DNA of 35,012 nt, from the IMG/VR virus record IMGVR_UViG_3300029914_001572, positions 1 to 35,012 of that record, one strand, 5' to 3'. This stretch comes from a virus. Position 1 is the stretch's first letter, and every line of letters begins with the position of its first letter. Positions 28,361 to 34,374 of the stretch are shown piece after piece. Under the pieces are notes generated by a model, which was given only the letters and a program-made list of their open reading frames with translations, had not been told where the DNA came from and did not search any database. Both the position numbers and the translations under genes were made by a program.

Positions 28361-28762
28361 ATGGCCGATTTGCGAGAGCTGTTGACGGCCGCTGTTCACG
28401 CGCTGCGCAGTTACCAGTACGGCAACGCTTCAACCGAACTCGCTGAAGAGATGGCCGACCACATCGACGAAGCGCTCAAGGAGGCGCCAACAATGATCAA
28501 GCCAACCATCGGACGCGTCGTCTGGTTCTGGCCGCACGGTCTAAACCCTGGGACTCAGCCCCAGGCGGCTCTCATCGCCTACGTCCACTCAGATACCATG
28601 GTCAATCTCGCCGTCTTCGACCCCGAGGGCGAAGCGCACAGCCGGACCTCGGTGTGGCTCTATCAAGGCGCCGGGGAAATCCCCGATGGCGCGTACTGCG
28701 AGTGGATGCCGTACCAGATCGGCCAGGCGAAGACTCAGGCCCCTGGCAGCGCCACGCCGTGA
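28361..28762 (+). CDS. Two-part phage protein with a second internal start
   Basis: 133 aa from the ATG at 28361, which has GGAGGT 7 nt upstream. Residues 1-44 are helical (DLRELLTAAVHALRSYQYGN). From residue 45 begins a recurring small phage domain: MIKPTIGRVVWFWPHG, ALIAYVHSDTMVNLAVFDPEG and GAGEIPDGAYCEWMPYQ. That domain is usually a free-standing gene of about 80-90 aa. Its Met codon (28493) has its own AAGGAGG site 8 nt upstream. So both a long (133 aa) and a short (89 aa) form may be made. Function of the domain is unknown. The 3' end overlaps the convergent Crp/Fnr gene by 28 bp. Confidence 0.72.
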   Translation: MADLRELLTAAVHALRSYQYGNASTELAEEMADHIDEALKEAPTMIKPTIGRVVWFWPHGLNPGTQPQAALIAYVHSDTMVNLAVFDPEGEAHSRTSVWLYQGAGEIPDGAYCEWMPYQIGQAKTQAPGSATP

Positions 28763-29445
28763 TCGAACTCCGCGTAGTTATCCAGGTGGTCCTTGATCAC
28801 CCGGTAGCATTCGCACGCGCGCTCCTCAAGGCTCGACGCATCCAGGATGCGCACCGTGCCGCGGACGTAGTCGATCAGCCCCGCGGCCTTGAGCGCGCTG
28901 GCGGCGATCGACACGGTTGAGCGCGTCGCCCCCAGCATGTCGGTCAGGTACTCCTGGCTCAAGGCGAATGTGTCCGTGCGCGCGCGGTCGGCGCAGATCA
29001 GCAGCCACCGCGCAAGGCGCTGCTCAAAGTTATGCCGGCTGTTGCAGCCCGCGCTCTGCATCGCCTGCACCAGTTGCGCCTGCACATAGCGCAATGCCAA
29101 CAACTGGAAGATTCCGCCACGCGCGAATTCGAGCCGCGCCAGCTCTAGCTTTGCCGCAAAGCCCGAGCCTGCGATCTGTGTGTACACGCGGTTCAAGCTG
29201 CGCTTGGTCCCCATCAGCGCGGACACGCCGATAATCGACTCGCAGCCGAACATGCCAACCTCGACCTGGACGCCGTCCTGGAAGGTGGTGGTCATGGACG
29301 CCATGCCAGCCTCAATGAAGAAGAGATGCTCGATCGGCTTTCCCGGAAACTCAAACTCATGAGCCAGATCGAACTTCACCGGGCGCAACCGCAGCCGTCC
29401 AACTACCTCGGCCGAAAGCGCGCGCAGAACAGTGTTCGTGTACAT
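28735..29445 (-). CDS. Crp/Fnr-family transcription regulator
   Basis: 236 aa. Cyclic-nucleotide-binding-like beta roll at about 25-120 (HEFEFPGKPIEHLFFIEAG; VEVGMFGCESIIGVSALMG), a dimer helix (FQLLALRYVQAQLVQAMQSA, then the FEQRLARWLL transition), and a winged HTH at about 160-215 (ALSQEYLTDMLGATRSTVSIAASALKAAGLI). The cAMP-contact R/T/S residues of Crp are not evident, so it may sense nothing or another ligand. It ends with ACECYRVI, common in this branch. It is divergent from the WGR-gene promoter across 123 bp, so it may control that block. The ATG at 29445 was chosen as the only Met ahead of the fold. Confidence 0.85.
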   Translation of the reverse strand: MYTNTVLRALSAEVVGRLRLRPVKFDLAHEFEFPGKPIEHLFFIEAGMASMTTTFQDGVQVEVGMFGCESIIGVSALMGTKRSLNRVYTQIAGSGFAAKLELARLEFARGGIFQLLALRYVQAQLVQAMQSAGCNSRHNFEQRLARWLLICADRARTDTFALSQEYLTDMLGATRSTVSIAASALKAAGLIDYVRGTVRILDASSLEERACECYRVIKDHLDNYAEFDHGVALPGA

Positions 29446-29488
29446 GATCCAAGGTTACTCCCGCGCGGTCCTCCCCCAAAAGTGTTAC

Positions 29489-29517
29489 TTGTTTCCGCAT
29501 TTTAATCTTGCTATATG
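29489..29517 (+). promoter_or_regulatory. Promoter of the rightward accessory block
   Basis: -35 TTGTTT (29489-29494), a 17-bp spacer, -10 TATATG (29512-29517). Start of transcription near 29524 leaves a ~45-nt leader with GAGG before the ATG at 29569. This also rules out the earlier in-frame ATG at 29515, which lies inside the -10. Confidence 0.5.
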
Positions 29518-29568
29518 TATTACTTTGTCCTACATTTCACACAGCCCAAGAGAAAAGAGGCACCACCG

Positions 29569-30180
29569 ATGAGCATCGAGTCAATCGACCTCTCATGCCG
29601 CGAAGGCTTTCATGACAAGGTTTATCGCGCACAGATCGAAGAGGCCGGCAACGGCTACGTAGTCAATTACCAGTTCGGCCGTAGAGGCACGGAATTGTCC
29701 CGTGGAACCAAGACTGACACGCCGGTGTCACTTGCCGAAGCAACTAGCGTTTTCGACAAGCTGGCGAAACAGAAGCTCGGCAAAGGCTACTTCAGGGAGG
29801 TCGAGTGCGCCAACAAAAATACGGCCATGGTTGCAGGACAGGCTTTGACTCAAGATAGCGTAAATGCTGCATTGAGGTGGCTGTGGGAACGGGCGGAGCA
29901 TCTGAAAACAAGAGACAACGCCCTCGCCTTCGTGGAGATGCTCCACTGGCGTGATCTCGCCATAAAAGAGTTCTTCGCCCAAGGTTACGCTCTTCAGCCC
30001 CTCATCTCCGGCAGCGAAGTACATACACACTACAGCACGTCCCGGAATGAATCCGCGGTGCGCTGGCTTGAGAAGCTGGCATTCGCATCGGACAAGGCAG
30101 AGAACCCCGCCACTCTGCTGGCAATGCTCAACTGGCGCGACAAGACTCTCGTAGAACGCGGCATCGAACTGACGGGCTGA
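29569..30180 (+). CDS. WGR-domain protein with two C-terminal helical repeats
   Basis: 203 aa. The N-terminal WGR domain is at about 5-78: GFHDKVYRAQIEEAGNGYVV, then NYQFGRRG (residues 34-41; the WGR signature with Phe for Trp) and LAEATSVFDKLAKQKLGKGY. WGR domains bind nucleic acids in PARPs and in some bacterial regulators. Residues about 99-141 and 162-201 look like two copies of one ~40-aa helical unit, each with RWL early and M-L-x-W-R-D (MLHWRD, MLNWRD) later. No catalytic domain is seen. It heads a rightward block under its own promoter and is divergent from a Crp/Fnr regulator. Role unknown; DNA/RNA binding is inferred. Confidence 0.75.
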   Translation: MSIESIDLSCREGFHDKVYRAQIEEAGNGYVVNYQFGRRGTELSRGTKTDTPVSLAEATSVFDKLAKQKLGKGYFREVECANKNTAMVAGQALTQDSVNAALRWLWERAEHLKTRDNALAFVEMLHWRDLAIKEFFAQGYALQPLISGSEVHTHYSTSRNESAVRWLEKLAFASDKAENPATLLAMLNWRDKTLVERGIELTG

Positions 30181-30250
30181 TTAGGCGGTCAACGATACAG
30201 AAACTTAGATATAGCCAAGCGCTTCTCAACGCAAGAAGAAAGAACACATC

Positions 30251-30898
30251 ATGAAACGCTTCATTTTGGTCCTACTCGCACTGATGTTCACCGTCCCGGC
30301 AATCGCGCAGGTGACGCCGGTCACCGCACCTGCTGTCCCCTTCGATGCGTCCGTGTTTCGTCAGGCGCTCCGTGACAAGCTCCCATCTCTGCAAACAGAA
30401 ATTACCGCAAGCGGCAACCGGAATGAAGCAGAGAAAGCATGCGGGGTGAAGGTTTTTTCGGCGATTGCAGAAATGGCCTATAGTGCATCACCACTTACAA
30501 AAGAGGAGGCGCAACAGTGGGGAACCGCGCAAACAAAAGCGGTGAAATTATGCTTTACAGAAGCCATGCCTCCGGTTCCCGCCGCCGACCAGCAGGTGGT
30601 GCCCACCCCCGCACCATCAGGCAAGCTGAGCCGAACCGATTTTCTACAGAGCAGGGTGGATGCGGCCGCTCAGATGTGCAAGTCTGCTATTGTTGCGACG
30701 GCTAAAGACCCGTCCTCGGTGCAGTTCGATGACAAGTACGCTTACGGTTTTGGCGCAGTCCTCACTAGAAACTGGATAATCATCGATTGGGGCATCATGG
30801 GGAGAAACACATACGGAGCAGTGCTGAGGCACACAATGGAGTGCAAGGTCTCTTGCATACAGGGCAAGGCTTGCACGTTCGTAGATCTCACCGAATAA
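30251..30898 (+). CDS. Secreted protein of unknown function
   Basis: 215 aa. Clear signal peptide: MKRF, hydrophobic ILVLLALMFTVPAIA, cleavage after A19. The mature part has a helical N-terminal half with Cys in EKACGVK and KLCFTEA, a Pro-rich linker (PPVPAADQQVVPTPAPSG), and a C-terminal half AKDPSSVQFDDKYAYGFG, then MECKVSCIQGKACTF. Even Cys number suggests disulphides outside the cytoplasm. The 'DPsSvqF...' start of the second half resembles a small family I have seen in phage/moron proteins, without known function. It could alter the surface of a lysogen. Gap of 70 bp to the WGR gene; an A-rich GAAGAAAGAA region before the ATG. Confidence 0.65.
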   Translation: MKRFILVLLALMFTVPAIAQVTPVTAPAVPFDASVFRQALRDKLPSLQTEITASGNRNEAEKACGVKVFSAIAEMAYSASPLTKEEAQQWGTAQTKAVKLCFTEAMPPVPAADQQVVPTPAPSGKLSRTDFLQSRVDAAAQMCKSAIVATAKDPSSVQFDDKYAYGFGAVLTRNWIIIDWGIMGRNTYGAVLRHTMECKVSCIQGKACTFVDLTE

Positions 30899-30960
30899 CC
30901 GGCATCCACACGCGGAAGCCCCGTCGAAGTAAAAAGTCCTTACGCCAAAAAGAAGGCAGC

Positions 30961-31164
30961 ATGATAACGAAGCCGCAAAAGTCTGTACCCACGAGCCCCT
31001 TTTCCATGCGCATCAATCCGGAGACCCGCGCTCTGCTCGACTATCTCATCGAGCGCACCGGGCTGAAGGACGCCCAGCTCTTTCGCATGGGGGTTAAACT
31101 GCTGGTGGAGAAGGAACGGTCCTTAGCCGCCGTCGCACCCACACCAGCGCGCAAAACACGCTGA
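30961..31164 (+). CDS. 67-aa ribbon-helix-helix-like protein
   Basis: Start ATG at 30961 with AAGGC upstream. After a basic leader, a beta strand (SPFSMRINPET), helix (RALLDYLIERTG) and second helix (KDAQLFRMGVKLLVEKE) give the layout of an RHH/CopG/MetJ-type DNA-binding monomer that works as a dimer. The basic C-terminal tail (PTPARKTR) supports nucleic acid binding. It lies in the rightward block and may regulate it. No toxin gene is recognised beside it, so a toxin-antitoxin pair is not supported. Confidence 0.6.
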   Translation: MITKPQKSVPTSPFSMRINPETRALLDYLIERTGLKDAQLFRMGVKLLVEKERSLAAVAPTPARKTR

Positions 31165-31190
31165 GAAGAAAGTTCACGCCCCGCTCCCTT

Positions 31191-31208
31191 CGCGCCAACG
31201 AAGGCGCG
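31191..31208 (+). promoter_or_regulatory. Short hairpin ahead of the 126-aa gene
   Basis: CGCGCC / GGCGCG (31191-31196, 31203-31208) with a six-base loop in the 79-bp gap after the RHH-like gene. No T run follows; the next gene starts 36 bp later behind AGGAGG. Weak attenuator or mRNA-processing hairpin at best. Confidence 0.3.
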
Positions 31209-31243
31209 GGCCAGCCGCACTACAGCCTTCAAAGGAGGCCACA

Positions 31244-31624
31244 ATGCACACCCGCCAAGGTGTCGCCGTACCCGCGCACCCCAAGGATAACGTAACAGTG
31301 CTCGCCGAAATGCTTCGCGAAGCGGTCGCACCCAACTGGGCACCCCTCGAGAAACTCTGTCCGCCCGGGCTCTGCGAGCAGTTCAGGTTCATGGGCTCGG
31401 CCGATGGAATCTACCTCTACAAGCATGTTGACTCGCTCCGCTATCTGAACGTCGACGTCTTCGGCCGAACTTACGCTTTCAATCCCGAAAGCTCCCTCTA
31501 CTACACTATTTCCGTCGCTGCGGCCATGCGCGGCCTGGCACGGGCGGAGTTGGACGATCTCTTCGCGCCTGCCGAGCGCGCCGCCTTGATGATCATGTTC
31601 CAAAGCCTGGGGGTGAAGCCATGA
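31244..31624 (+). CDS. Unknown 126-aa protein
   Basis: Very good ribosome site AGGAGG six bases before the ATG at 31244. No recognised family. Mixed alpha/beta: a helix VTVLAEMLREAVAPNW, a Cys pair in KLCPPGLCEQF, then strands GIYLYKHVDSLRYLNVDVFG and YAFNPESSLYYTISVAAAMRG, with C-terminal helices. It overlaps the next gene (ATGA). The strand pattern 'fmGsadGiYLYKH...YLn.d..Gr.y.f' may be a small alpha/beta sensor-like fold, but I cannot assign it. Confidence 0.65.
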   Translation: MHTRQGVAVPAHPKDNVTVLAEMLREAVAPNWAPLEKLCPPGLCEQFRFMGSADGIYLYKHVDSLRYLNVDVFGRTYAFNPESSLYYTISVAAAMRGLARAELDDLFAPAERAALMIMFQSLGVKP

Positions 31625-31893
31625 AGCATGAACAGAATCTGCGCATCCTGCGCGACATGCTGCTGCTGGTCGATTCGCCCGTCCCGCTTCTAGTGATGCG
31701 CGAGTGGTCCGGCTGGGAGTTGGCGGTTGTCCAAAATTGGGCCGCTGCCGCGCATCTCAAGGCCAGCGATAACAGCGTGCGTGTTCCGCCTGTTCCAAGA
31801 TGTGTCGAGGCCTACGCGCGCGGAAAGAGTGCGGCCGCAAGGGCGCGGCTGGCTGACTTCCACGCCAAAGCTGAAAAGTCGAACCTTCGGTGA
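31621..31893 (+). CDS. Unknown 90-aa helical protein
   Basis: ATGA overlap with the gene before it and GTGA overlap with the receiver-like gene after it, so the three are translated together. Helical throughout: NLRILRDMLLLVDSPVPLLV, a WSGWELAVVQNWAAAAHLKA segment with three Trp, and a basic Ala-rich end. The 'RILRDMLLLVDSPVPL...W....V..WA...HL.ASDN.V.VP..P' pattern is that of a small phage protein whose function is not known. No TM segment. Confidence 0.65.
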   Translation: MKHEQNLRILRDMLLLVDSPVPLLVMREWSGWELAVVQNWAAAAHLKASDNSVRVPPVPRCVEAYARGKSAAARARLADFHAKAEKSNLR

Positions 31894-32267
31894 GGCCGCC
31901 TCGGAAGATCCTGCTGGTTGGTGATGATGAGGAGCGGATCGGCGTGCTGCGCTATCTACTCCGCACCTATAAATACGCTGTAATTACAGCCTCCAGCCCC
32001 GCCGAGGCCGCGGAGCTGCTGTGCCAGCCCATCGACGTGTTGCTGCTGGAGTGGCCCCTCGACGGTGCAGAAGCCCTATTGAACCGGTCTAAGGAGATCA
32101 GCCCGGCGACCAACACGCTCGTGGTCACCGATGAGGACCGCCTACCGGTCGGTGTAACTCCCGACTCGACGCTGTTCCGCCGCAGCCTGCGCTCCAATGC
32201 GGAGATCCTGGACCGCATCATGGTGCTGGCTGCGAGAAAACGCGGGCCGCGACCGGACCGCGTCTGA
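31890..32267 (+). CDS. Response-regulator receiver-like protein lacking the phospho-Asp
   Basis: 125 aa from a GTG at 31890 (GTGA overlap). Receiver (CheY-like) fold: beta-1 KILLVGDDEER with the acidic pair D12/D13; helix 1 and RYLLRTYKYAVITASSPAEA; beta-3 IDVLLLEWPLDG; beta-4 NTLVVTDED with T80; and beta-5 TLFRRSLRSNAEIL. At the phosphorylation site the usual Asp is Glu (E54), and the usual beta-5 Lys is replaced by Arg (R97/R98). It is therefore a pseudo-receiver, perhaps locked in an active-like state, with no output domain. It ends 3 bp before the convergent zinc-type gene. A phage-borne mimic of a host signalling domain is plausible. Confidence 0.75.
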   Translation: MRPPRKILLVGDDEERIGVLRYLLRTYKYAVITASSPAEAAELLCQPIDVLLLEWPLDGAEALLNRSKEISPATNTLVVTDEDRLPVGVTPDSTLFRRSLRSNAEILDRIMVLAARKRGPRPDRV

Positions 32268-32270
32268 CGC

Positions 32271-32720
32271 TCAATCCTTCTCGGCGGCGCTCAGCGCCCT
32301 GTTGTCCTCGATGAGCTTCGTCATGCATTCTGGCGCCGAGCACACTGTTTCCTCGAGGTTGGCCCACAAGCACCGGCCTGGGCATGCGCGTCGCTCGGTA
32401 CATCCGCAGTAGCGGCAGATGCCCTGGACCGGTCCTGGCAGCTCTTCGTATCCCAGGCCTGCGCGCCCCTCGATAAAGTCGCGGTGTGAGATGTGGACGA
32501 CTTTCGGGACCGTCAGCGTGGCCAGGCCTCCGCTGCGCACATTGCGGGCTTCCGCGTGCGTCGCCACAAAGCAGGCCTCGATCGCCGGCTCTCCGCGCGT
32601 GCCCGCCAGCTTCTCGTCCATCGAAAAGCCCGCCACCAGCGCGTTGTAGACAAGCTGCTGCTCGCCTCGGCGCTCGATCACCAGCACCGCATCCCCAGGC
32701 CTGATTCCCATGGTCGTCAT
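32271..32720 (-). CDS. Phage protein with C-terminal zinc-type Cys cluster
   Basis: 149 aa; ATG at 32720 overlaps the stop of the gene upstream (TGATG). N-terminal beta domain MGIRPGDAVLVIERRG, LVYNALVAGFSMDEKLAG, and GLATLTVPKVVHISH. The C-terminal cluster is CRYCGCTERRACPGRCLW, with C102, C105, C107, C113, C117, C127 and C132. The 'CryCGCte..aCpg.C.w....vCsapeC' motif recurs in small phage proteins and should bind zinc. The function is not known. First of seven leftward small genes that follow the partition genes. Confidence 0.65.
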   Translation of the reverse strand: MTTMGIRPGDAVLVIERRGEQQLVYNALVAGFSMDEKLAGTRGEPAIEACFVATHAEARNVRSGGLATLTVPKVVHISHRDFIEGRAGLGYEELPGPVQGICRYCGCTERRACPGRCLWANLEETVCSAPECMTKLIEDNRALSAAEKD

Positions 32721-32953
32721 CAGTTCGCTTCCTTGGGGGGCTTTGACATCAACTCGAAAATCTCGTGAACCTCGTCGATCGGGATGGCGCCGGTCGCAGC
32801 CAGGCGCGCGATGAATTCCGTCGGGCTCGTGAACACCAGTCGCTCGCCGCCGTCGTGCATGTTTAGAAGCTCTGCGTAGTGTCCCTGCAGGTTCACCGAC
32901 TCCCGCAGGGCGGTCATCAACACCTGGACCCATCTTCTCTCCGCTTCGGTCAC
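32720..32953 (-). CDS. Unknown 77-aa protein (GTG start)
   Basis: GTG at 32953 overlaps the stop of the gene before it (GTGA) and its own stop overlaps the next start. Helical: TEAERRWVQVLMTALRESVN, then GHYAELLNMHDGG, and TEFIARLAATGAIPIDEVHEIF. No family recognised, no TM segment. It is only supported as part of the tightly overlapping chain of small genes. Confidence 0.55.
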   Translation of the reverse strand: MTEAERRWVQVLMTALRESVNLQGHYAELLNMHDGGERLVFTSPTEFIARLAATGAIPIDEVHEIFELMSKPPKEAN

Positions 32954-33189
32954 GGCTTCACCTGCGCTTCCGGTGTCCAGAAGGGATGCCAGTGCGGGTT
33001 GCCCTCCATGATCTTGTTGATCAGGCGGATGCCTTCCCAGAACACCTCGTTCATGTCTTCGCGGCGCACCACGCCTGCGGCCATACCCAACAGGAGCACG
33101 AAGCGCTCCCACTCTTCCCTGGTAAACGTCACCCCCAGCGTGATCGTCTTTCCGTCTTCCGATTCGTGGTACCCGCTCTCTATTTGCAT
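32950..33189 (-). CDS. Unknown 79-aa protein
   Basis: Beta strands at the start (ESEDGKTITLGVTF), then helical TREEWERFVLLLGMAAGVV and EDMNEVFWEGIRLINKIMEG with several Trp. No known family. The ATG at 33189 lies inside the 3' end of the gene upstream, so translation is coupled. The GTGA junction at its end couples it to the next gene. Confidence 0.6.
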   Translation of the reverse strand: MQIESGYHESEDGKTITLGVTFTREEWERFVLLLGMAAGVVRREDMNEVFWEGIRLINKIMEGNPHWHPFWTPEAQVKP

Positions 33190-33386
33190 TGCTCCGCCTT
33201 TCTCTGCTCGATCAACTCGGTCAGCGCCTCGTTCATAAACTGCACTTCCTCGCGGTCGCTGTGATACTGCCGGCCGACGGTGAGAATCGCTTCAAGCATC
33301 GCGACATCGAAGCTGGCGTAAAGAGCCGCGACGATCAGCGTGGCCAGTTCTTTCTTCGCTTCCGAGCTTAGGGTTGTTTCAGCCAC
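33180..33386 (-). CDS. Unknown 68-aa helical protein (GTG start)
   Basis: Start set at GTG 33386, where GGAGGAG lies 6 nt upstream; the ATG two codons earlier abuts that site too closely to be used. Helical: SSEAKKELATLIVAALYASF, MLEAILTVGRQYHSDREEVQ and a final charged helix TELIEQRKAEQ. No family recognised. Overlaps neighbours on both sides within the small-gene chain. Confidence 0.55.
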   Translation of the reverse strand: MAETTLSSEAKKELATLIVAALYASFDVAMLEAILTVGRQYHSDREEVQFMNEALTELIEQRKAEQCK

Positions 33387-33582
33387 AAGCATCTCCTCCC
33401 CGCAGCCGTGGAATGCCCTGATCAGGCAGTTCGGGGTTGGTACCCGATTCCGGCGCCACCAGTACGACTTCAGTCCCGCCATAGGGCGTCCCGATCGGGC
33501 TGCGCGCCCACGCCAGCGCACGGGCTTCGGCTGCCAGGCCTTCGGTATTCACGCGCGAGTTATTCCTTGGATCCAATGCCAT
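33379..33582 (-). CDS. Unknown 67-aa protein
   Basis: The ATG at 33582 has an excellent AGGAGG six bases upstream. The sequence has little helical or beta signal: Ala-rich RVNTEGLAAEARALAWARSP, then PYGGTEVVLVAPESG and a Pro/Gly-rich end. It is likely partly disordered. No family recognised. It overlaps the next gene's start by 8 bp. Confidence 0.55.
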   Translation of the reverse strand: MALDPRNNSRVNTEGLAAEARALAWARSPIGTPYGGTEVVLVAPESGTNPELPDQGIPRLRGGDACG

Positions 33583-33584
33583 GT

Positions 33585-33761
33585 CTAGCCTCCTGAGGCT
33601 GCCCGTCGCTGCAGCTTTCGCGCGATCCGCACCTGCCAATCATGAAGACATCCCTCGCAACGTGAGCATTCGTCGTCAACGGCGAAGTCCATCCCGCAGT
33701 CGATACAAAGCTTCTTCGGCGGACCCTTGCTTGGAGCCAATGGAATTCGGGGCTCGCTCAT
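33585..33761 (-). CDS. 58-aa zinc-ribbon-like protein
   Basis: Short gene; the ATG at 33761 overlaps the stop of the gene before it (ATGA). Basic start (PSKGPPKK), then C-x2-C in LCIDCGMDF and C-x2-C-x2-C in DECSRCEGCLHDW, and a basic helix (VRIARKLQRRAA). Five Cys and a nearby His are enough for one zinc site of the rubredoxin/zinc-ribbon kind. Likely nucleic-acid or protein binding; function unknown. Its stop lies two bases before the next gene's ATG. Confidence 0.6.
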   Translation of the reverse strand: MSEPRIPLAPSKGPPKKLCIDCGMDFAVDDECSRCEGCLHDWQVRIARKLQRRAASGG

Positions 33762-33985
33762 CGGAACCCCTCAATGAACCTGCGCACTTCCGCTGTGTTG
33801 GAGAGCCAGCCAGGCAGCATCATGAACTGCACGCCGAGCGGTATCGCCGGGTGATTTTCAGTAATCGGGTGCTTCCCCAGATCCGACAGCATCGACGTCA
33901 CTGCCTGCATCGGATCGCCCGCGTCGAGCAATTCAATCGCCCGTCGCTTGCACTCAGCCAGATGTTCTTCGCGTTCGCGTCCCAT
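33758..33985 (-). CDS. Unknown 75-aa helical protein
   Basis: ATG at 33985 with GGAAGA upstream. Helices REREEHLAECKRRAIELLDA and MQAVTSMLSDLGKHP, then LGVQFMMLPGWLSNTAEVRR. The pattern 'A..m.SmLsDl..hP.t..h.ai.lg..l...g.l.....vr.fIegF' is a common small phage protein of unknown role. First gene after the RHH-like/ParA pair, across a 77-bp gap containing a palindrome. Confidence 0.6.
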   Translation of the reverse strand: MGREREEHLAECKRRAIELLDAGDPMQAVTSMLSDLGKHPITENHPAIPLGVQFMMLPGWLSNTAEVRRFIEGFR

Positions 33986-34009
33986 CGCATCTTCCTTTCA
34001 GGTGCGCCG

Positions 34010-34067
34010 GGTACTTGAAGTACCTAACGCAGCGACCGCCTGCAAAAGGTACCTCAGGCACCTCAGG
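34010..34067. repeat. GGTAC palindrome and ACCTCAGG repeats, candidate partition site
   Basis: A perfect odd palindrome GGTACTT-G-AAGTACC (34010-34024), then GGTACC (34049-34054), and two ACCTCAGG copies nine bases apart (34051-34058, 34060-34067). They lie at and just past the 3' end of the RHH-like gene. GTACC elements recur inside that gene (34263-34296). Short repeats beside an RHH partner and ParA resemble type Ib centromere sites; this is an inference. Confidence 0.5.
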
Positions 34068-34374
34068 TGTGCAGATACTGCTCGACGAGGTGATCCACCA
34101 GGTCGCTGAAGTCGCCGCCCTCGTCGTATCTCCATTTGCGGGCCGCGGCTCGATGGTTTTCACGCCGCATGAAGACTTTCACAGCTTTGTACTCCGGATG
34201 CTTGCTCTTCGCCGTCGCCTGCGAAGGCAGCGGCGCGAGCCTCGGCCCCGGCTGGGTGCCGCGAGTACCCTGAGCGATCCGAGTACCCTGAGTACCGCCT
34301 GCGCGCTCCGGCTCCTGCGCCTGCTTGATTCCCGCGAACAACTTGGTAAGGCCAGCCGATTTCAGATCGCTCAT
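34063..34374 (-). CDS. RHH-like partner of ParA (candidate centromere-binding protein)
   Basis: 103 aa; the ATG at 34374 overlaps the ParA stop (ATGA). The N-terminal part is helical (LTKLFAGIKQAQEPERAG), then a low-complexity stretch at about 26-45 with repeated Gly-Thr (GGTQGTRIAQGTRGT). The C-terminal 45 residues have a strand KAVKVFMRRENHR and two helices (AAARKWR; DFSDLVDHLVEQYL), a ribbon-helix-helix-like layout. Type Ib ParB/ParG-like proteins share this size, a flexible N-terminus and an RHH end. The Gly-Thr repeats are encoded by the GGTACTC DNA repeats at 34263-34296. Binding of the neighbouring repeats is inferred. Confidence 0.65.
   Translation of the reverse strand: MSDLKSAGLTKLFAGIKQAQEPERAGGTQGTRIAQGTRGTQPGPRLAPLPSQATAKSKHPEYKAVKVFMRRENHRAAARKWRYDEGGDFSDLVDHLVEQYLHT
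34263..34296. repeat. 18-bp-spaced GAGTACCCTGAG repeats inside the RHH-like gene
   Basis: GAGTACCCTGAG occurs at 34263-34274 and 34281-34292 (period 18 bp), with a third partial copy GAGTACC at 34290-34296. They encode Gly-Thr units in the linker of the partner protein. The shared GTACC core with the palindrome downstream suggests one family of sites across about 290 bp. Confidence 0.55.

Noticed and set aside
30961-31164. Toxin-antitoxin pair with the RHH-like protein as antitoxin
   Set aside because: No overlapping toxin-like gene (RelE, MazF, PIN) is seen next to it.
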